A stretch of DNA of 64,000 bases from Vallicoccus soli (GTDB lineage: Bacteria > Actinomycetota > Actinomycetes > Motilibacterales > Motilibacteraceae): assembly GCF_003594885.1 (NCBI RefSeq), contig NZ_QZEZ01000003.1:1-64000 (forward strand). Direction: 5' to 3'. Below are positions 59,319-64,000 of this stretch, one piece after another (position 1 is the first letter of the stretch; each line of letters starts with the position of its first letter). Both the position numbers and the translations under genes were made by a program. The notes beneath the pieces are model-generated. The model saw only the letters and a list, made by a program, of their open reading frames with translations, was not told where the DNA came from and ran no database searches.

Positions 59319-60694
59319 CGCGCACCCCCACCGGGCCGGACGGCGGTGGCGCCGGGGGCGCGGTGCAGGCGCACCCGGTCGACGCGGTGCCCGTCGAGGC
59401 GCAGGACCCGCAGGCGCACCTCGACGCGCGGTACGACCCCCTCCTCGCCCGGGTGGGCCACGTCGCGCGCCACGAGGCCCACCTCGTCGCCGACCGCGGG
59501 CAGGCGCCCGAGCCGCTCGGTGAGCAGCCCGCCGAGCGTGTCGCTCTCCTGCGCCTCGGGCAGCGCGAGGCCGGTGGTGCCCTCGACCTCGTCGGGGCGC
59601 AGCAGCCCGGACAGCGACCAGGCCCCGGCGCCGGCGGCGCGCACCCGCTCGTCGACCTCGTCCTGCTCGTCCTCGATCTCGCCGACGATCTCCTCGACGA
59701 GGTCCTCCAGCGTGACGATGCCGTCGGTGCCGCCGTACTCGTCGACCACCACCGCCAGCTGCAGGCCCGCCCCGCGCAGCACCGCCAGCAGCGGGTCGAG
59801 CTCCATCGTGCTGGGCACGGCGGGCACGTCCCGCACGACCCGCGACACCGGCGTCGCCGCCCGCTCGGCACGGGGCACGGCCAGGGCGTGCTTGAAGTGC
59901 ACCGCGCCGACGACGTCGTCGACGCCCTCCCCCGTCACCGGGAAGCGGGCGTGCCCGGTGCGCGCGGCGAGCGCCAGGACCGCGTCGACGGGGTCGTCGG
60001 CGCGGACGAACGTGACCCTCGGGCGCGGCGTCATCGCGTCCGCCGCGCGGCGCTCGCCGAACTCGACCGAGCGCGCGAGCAGCTCGGCCTGCGACCGGTC
60101 GAGCGTCCCCTCCTGCCCGGAGCGGGCCGCCAGCGAGGCGAGCTCCTGCGCCGAGCGGGCGCTCGCGAGCTCCTCGCGCGGCTCGACCCCGAGCGCGCGC
60201 ACGACCGCGTTCGCCAGGCCGTTCAGCAGGCGGATGAGGGGGCCGGCCACCGCCGTGGCGCCGCGCTGGGCCCCGGCCACGGCGCGCCCGACCCGCAGCG
60301 GCTGCGCGATCGCCCAGTTCTTGGGCACGAGCTCGCCGAGCACCATCTGCACCGCCGTCGCCACGGCGAAGGCGACGGCCAGCGCCACGGCGCTGGTGGC
60401 GCCCTCGCCGAGCCCGGCCAGGCCGAGCGGCCCGCGCAGCAGCGTGGCCAGCGACGGCTCGGCGATGAACCCGACGACGAGGCTGGTGACGGTGATGCCG
60501 AGCTGCGCCCCGGAGAGCTGCGTGGACAGGGTGCGCAGCGCGGACAGGAGCCCGTCGGCGCGGCGGTCGCCCTCGGCGGCCCGCCGCTCGACCGCGGCGC
60601 GGTCGACGGTCACGAAGGAGAACTCGGCGGCCACGAAGAGCGCGTTGGCGCCGATGAGGCCCACCGCGGCGAGCAGCAGCAGCCACTCGGTCAC
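59315..60694 (-). CDS. CNNM-type hemolysin family protein (DUF21 + CBS + CorC)
   Basis: The 459-residue protein has the complete layout: DUF21 membrane domain (LLAAVGLIGANALFVAAEFS, QLGITVTSLVVGFIAEPSLA, QMVLGELVPKNWAIAQPLRV, about 1-190), a CBS pair (RRAADAMTPRPRVTFVRADD, LQLAVVVDEYGGTDGIVTLE) and the C-terminal CorC/HlyC domain (about 345-445). The VVDEYGGTDGIVTLEDLVEE motif is diagnostic. It is a probable magnesium or cobalt exporter or regulator. GTG at 60694 begins MTEWLLLLAAV. It is transcribed with the shorter paralogue by a GTGA overlap. Confidence 0.92.
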   Translation of the reverse strand: MTEWLLLLAAVGLIGANALFVAAEFSFVTVDRAAVERRAAEGDRRADGLLSALRTLSTQLSGAQLGITVTSLVVGFIAEPSLATLLRGPLGLAGLGEGATSAVALAVAFAVATAVQMVLGELVPKNWAIAQPLRVGRAVAGAQRGATAVAGPLIRLLNGLANAVVRALGVEPREELASARSAQELASLAARSGQEGTLDRSQAELLARSVEFGERRAADAMTPRPRVTFVRADDPVDAVLALAARTGHARFPVTGEGVDDVVGAVHFKHALAVPRAERAATPVSRVVRDVPAVPSTMELDPLLAVLRGAGLQLAVVVDEYGGTDGIVTLEDLVEEIVGEIEDEQDEVDERVRAAGAGAWSLSGLLRPDEVEGTTGLALPEAQESDTLGGLLTERLGRLPAVGDEVGLVARDVAHPGEEGVVPRVEVRLRVLRLDGHRVDRVRLHRAPGATAVRPGGGAR

Positions 60695-60795
60695 CCGCCG
60701 GCCCTCCCGGGCGCGGCGGGGGCGGGCGGGCGCGGGGGACGTCGTCGAGGTGGCATCCCCGCCCAGGGTAGGCGGACCGGCGGGCGCCCCGCGCG

Positions 60796-60830
60796 CGAGG
60801 GCCCGCCGGCGCAGTGCCGACGGGCCCTCG
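60796..60830 (-). terminator. Terminator of the primary sigma factor gene
   Basis: CGAGGGCCCG (60796-60805) pairs with CGGGCCCTCG (60821-60830), and an inner CGGC/GCCG pair extends it around GCAGT. It lies 19 bp after the sigma gene stop. Confidence 0.7.
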
Positions 60831-60848
60831 GGCGGGTGGTGCGGGAGG

Positions 60849-62321
<1,473 letters not shown>

Positions 62322-62658
62322 GAACAACCTCTCGACGAACGGGCGACGGGGCGAGGGCTCCGGCGGCCCGCGGGGATGACCCGCGGGGACGTCCGGGGCG
62401 CACGGCCCGGCTGGCAGCGGTCCCCTGCAGCCAGCATGCCCCGGGGACCGGGGCAGGGGCGAGCGCAGGCAACATCCGATTCTGACACGCCGCAGCGGCG
62501 GTGGGCGCCCGCCGAGCGCGTGGCGGCACCCGGACGGGGGCGCGGGGCGGGGTCTCGACCGGCCCCCGACCGTCCCTGTACCGGTCCTTTGCCCGCGGTA
62601 CCGGTCCTCGGCCCGCGCCGCCGGCCCCGGCGCGCTCGCGGGCCGGGCGCGCCGCCCG
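62322..62658. other. Promoter and leader region of the primary sigma factor gene
   Basis: The 337 bp hold no supported gene. They contain the 20-bp tandem repeat at 62578-62617 and a hairpin TGCCCCGG/CCGGGGCA with a 3-base loop (62437-62455). The minus strand near 62490-62470 reads GTCAGAATCGGATGTTG, a lower-GC stretch that may contain the -10 and -35 boxes, but I cannot fix them. Confidence 0.55.
62578..62617. repeat. 20-bp tandem repeat, two copies
   Basis: GTACCGGTCCTTTGCCCGCG at 62578-62597 is followed directly by a copy at 62598-62617 that differs at two positions (TT to CG). Each begins with the palindromic ACCGGT core. It lies about 42 bp beyond the usp stop and 260 bp upstream of sigA. 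Confidence 0.85.
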
Positions 62659-63063
62659 CTAGTCCTCCTCGGCCTTCACCGCCAGGACGGGGCACGGGGC
62701 GTCGAGCAGGATGCGCTGGGCGTTGCTGCCGAGGATGAGCTTGCCGACCGGGCTGCGCCGGCGCAGGCCGATGACGATGAAGTCCGCCGACTCCTCCTCG
62801 GCCACGGCGATGAGGTCCTCGGCCGGCTCGAGGCCGCGGACGAGCTGGCGCACCTCGTGCTCGACGCCGGCGGCGGCGAGCTCCTCGCCGACGCGGGCCA
62901 GCTCCGCCTCCGAGCGCGCGTTCTCCTCCGCGTCGAGGTCGCGCCCGCCGCGGTGCGAGTTGAGGACGACGAGCTTCGTCCGGCGCAGCCGCGCCTCCTC
63001 GGCCGCGCGGCGCAGGGCGGCGCGCCCCTCGGCCTTGGGCACGTAGCCCACCACGATCGTCAT
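62659..63063 (-). CDS. Universal stress protein (UspA family)
   Basis: The 134-residue single-domain UspA protein has [17 protein letters not shown] at the N-terminus and the ATP-binding motif G-x2-G-x9-GS in [20 protein letters not shown] (about 100-119), then [11 protein letters not shown]. It probably binds ATP and is involved in stress or dormancy survival. ATG at 63063 has GAGGAGGAG upstream. It is divergent from the CYTH gene 183 bp away, and a PHO-box-like direct repeat lies between, 113 bp from its start. The frame extends upstream but is not coding. Confidence 0.94.
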   Translation of the reverse strand: MTIVVGYVPKAEGRAALRRAAEEARLRRTKLVVLNSHRGGRDLDAEENARSEAELARVGEELAAAGVEHEVRQLVRGLEPAEDLIAVAEEESADFIVIGLRRRSPVGKLILGSNAQRILLDAPCPVLAVKAEED

Positions 63064-63175
63064 CCCCGGCTCCTCCTCCGCCTCGCTGCGTCGGGCCCCC
63101 GCGGGCGGCGGGGGCGGCACGGACGCTACTGCACCCCCGGCGTGCCCGCCGCTCCCGCGCGTGCAGCCGACCCGA

Positions 63176-63193
63176 GGTGAACAGCAGGTGAAC
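63176..63193. promoter_or_regulatory. PHO-box-like direct repeat
   Basis: On the minus strand GTTCACCTGCTGTTCACC contains two perfect GTTCACC units with an 11-bp period, which matches the PhoP direct-repeat unit known in Streptomyces. It lies 54 bp upstream of the CYTH gene and 113 bp upstream of the usp gene, and could act on either. Confidence 0.6.
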
Positions 63194-63246
63194 GCCCGGG
63201 TACGGGCGCGTGGCGTCGGACGGCTCCGGTGGGGCACCATGGGCCC

Positions 63247-64000
63247 ATGCCGCGCCGCACCACCAGCCCCAGCAGCACCGGGACGGGCCCCGCGGGCTCC
63301 CCGACCGGTCGCACCGCCGCCGTGCCCACCAGCTCCTACGAGGTGGAGCGCACGTACGCCCTCGCCCCCGACGCCCCGCTGCCCGACCTGGCCGGCGCCG
63401 GCGAGGTGGCCGCGGTCGGTGCGGTGAGCACCCACCGGCTCGACGCGACGTACTGGGACACCGCCGACCTGCGCCTCGCCGCCCGCGGGGTGCGCCTGCG
63501 CCGGCGCACGGGCGGCACGGACGCCGGCTGGCACGTGAAGCTGCCCGACGGCAGCGGCACCACGGAGGTGCATCTCCCGCCGGGCCGGTCGGGGTCGGTC
63601 CCCCGGCCGCTGGCCTCCCTCGTGGCGGCCCTGGTCCGCGACGCCGAGCTCGTGCCCGTGGCGCGGCTGCGCACGCGGCGCACCGAGCACGCGCTGGTGG
63701 ACGCCGGGGGGACGGTGCTCGCCCTCGTGGCGGACGACGACGTGCAGGGCGAGGCGTACCCCCGGGGGGACGACGGCGGGGACGGCGCCGGCAGCGCTGC
63801 GGTCCTCGAGCACTGGCGGGAGGTCGAGGTCGAGCTCGCCCCCGACGCGGACGGGCGCGGCACCGCCGTGCTCGACGCCGTGCAGGAGCGGCTGCTCGCC
63901 GCGGGCGCGGAGGCGGCGGAGCACCCGTCCAAGGTCGGGCGCGTCCTGGGGACCACCGGCGCGTCCCCGTGGCCCGGCCGGGCGCCCCGCCCGCGGCCCA
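63247..64000 (+). CDS. CYTH-domain protein, likely CYTH-CHAD (3' end outside window)
   Basis: The gene starts with ATG at 63247 and stays open to the right edge (251 codons). A 25-residue Ser/Thr/Gly-rich start precedes the CYTH domain, which begins SSYEVERTYALAPDAPLP; the canonical ExExK start is EVERT here, so the Lys is not conserved. LRLAARGVRLRRRTGGTDAG, WHVKLPDGSG, HWREVEVELAPD and EHPSKVGRVLG fit the tunnel-fold strands. CYTH proteins bind and hydrolyse triphosphates or polyphosphate, and actinobacterial ones usually continue into a CHAD polyphosphate-binding domain, which would lie outside the window. A PHO-box-like repeat upstream fits that role. Confidence 0.88.
   Translation, partial: MPRRTTSPSSTGTGPAGSPTGRTAAVPTSSYEVERTYALAPDAPLPDLAGAGEVAAVGAVSTHRLDATYWDTADLRLAARGVRLRRRTGGTDAGWHVKLPDGSGTTEVHLPPGRSGSVPRPLASLVAALVRDAELVPVARLRTRRTEHALVDAGGTVLALVADDDVQGEAYPRGDDGGDGAGSAAVLEHWREVEVELAPDADGRGTAVLDAVQERLLAAGAEAAEHPSKVGRVLGTTGASPWPGRAPRPRP

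Noticed and set aside
62322-62327. TTG at 62327 as the sigA start
   Set aside because: It is only one base from the GAGAGG ribosome site, while GTG at 62321 is seven bases away.

Overview
This 64 kb window is chromosomal DNA from a very GC-rich (roughly 74-75% by eye) actinobacterium. Codons end almost always in G or C, GTG and TTG starts are common, 4-base stop/start overlaps (ATGA, GTGA) are frequent, and the gene set is the actinobacterial core: SepH, DUF3710, DUF3159, DUF4193, DUF3093, DUF5998, a coproporphyrin ferrochelatase with terminal cysteines, and an HrdB/SigA-type primary sigma factor. The gene order from dxs through xylFGH, aconitase, the TRAM methyltransferase, ceoBC, dut, suhB, the ferrochelatase, sepH, parC and parE to the primary sigma factor follows, as I recall it, the hrdB-dxs part of the Streptomyces chromosome; the TRAM-to-suhB block also matches Mycobacterium (Rv2689c-Rv2701c). 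I place it in a non-Streptomyces, free-living, sugar-using actinobacterial lineage and do not name a genus. I see no rRNA, tRNA, CRISPR array, insertion sequence, phage gene or attachment site.

Layout. 1-4.1 kb: the end of an exported fibronectin-III protein, dxs and an AGE-family sugar epimerase, all minus. 4.2-9.8 kb: a ChvE/MmsAB sugar ABC transporter (minus) facing a divergent LacI regulator, with two identical 14-bp operator candidates and a good promoter between them. 9.8-13.2 kb: a xylFGH-type transporter. 13.4-16.8 kb: a small conserved gene and aconitase. 17-19.8 kb: a four-gene plus-strand operon (GntR/YtrA regulator, ABC ATPase, membrane protein, SDR) whose genes all overlap by GTGA. 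19.8-24.4 kb: TRAM RNA methyltransferase and KimA-like permease (minus) facing ceoB-ceoC potassium-uptake proteins. 24.4-32.7 kb: the conserved dut-suhB block, carrying Rieske, DUF885 and ferrochelatase genes. 32.8-37.5 kb: an MFS transporter, a membrane protein with a repetitive tail, and sepH. 38.3-39.6 kb: an ECF-like sigma factor and its partner. 39.6-44.8 kb: tdk, a phosphodiesterase, DUF5998 and a GNAT/acyl-CoA synthetase fusion. 44.9-48.8 kb: parC and an amino-acid permease. 49.0-54.7 kb: a complete fructose PTS (fruR, fruK, EIIA, EIIBC, HPr, EI). 54.9-62.3 kb: parE, a DUF7455 gene behind a possible 7-codon leader, two CNNM proteins and the primary sigma factor. 62.7-64 kb: a universal stress protein and a CYTH gene cut by the window edge, with a PHO-box-like repeat between them.

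How it works together. Sugar uptake dominates: two periplasmic-binding-protein ABC importers plus a full PTS feed glycolysis, and the pathway continues in aconitase and dxs. Potassium uptake (KimA-like with CeoB/CeoC), DNA topology (ParC/ParE), division (SepH), heme synthesis and primary transcription are the housekeeping part. The most interesting signals lie between genes: paired LacI operators, a perfect YtrA-type operator, an aconitase-promoter palindrome, a PHO box in front of a polyphosphate-type gene, a putative rare-arginine leader peptide, inverted repeats that contain both stop codons of convergent genes, and several short tandem repeats.
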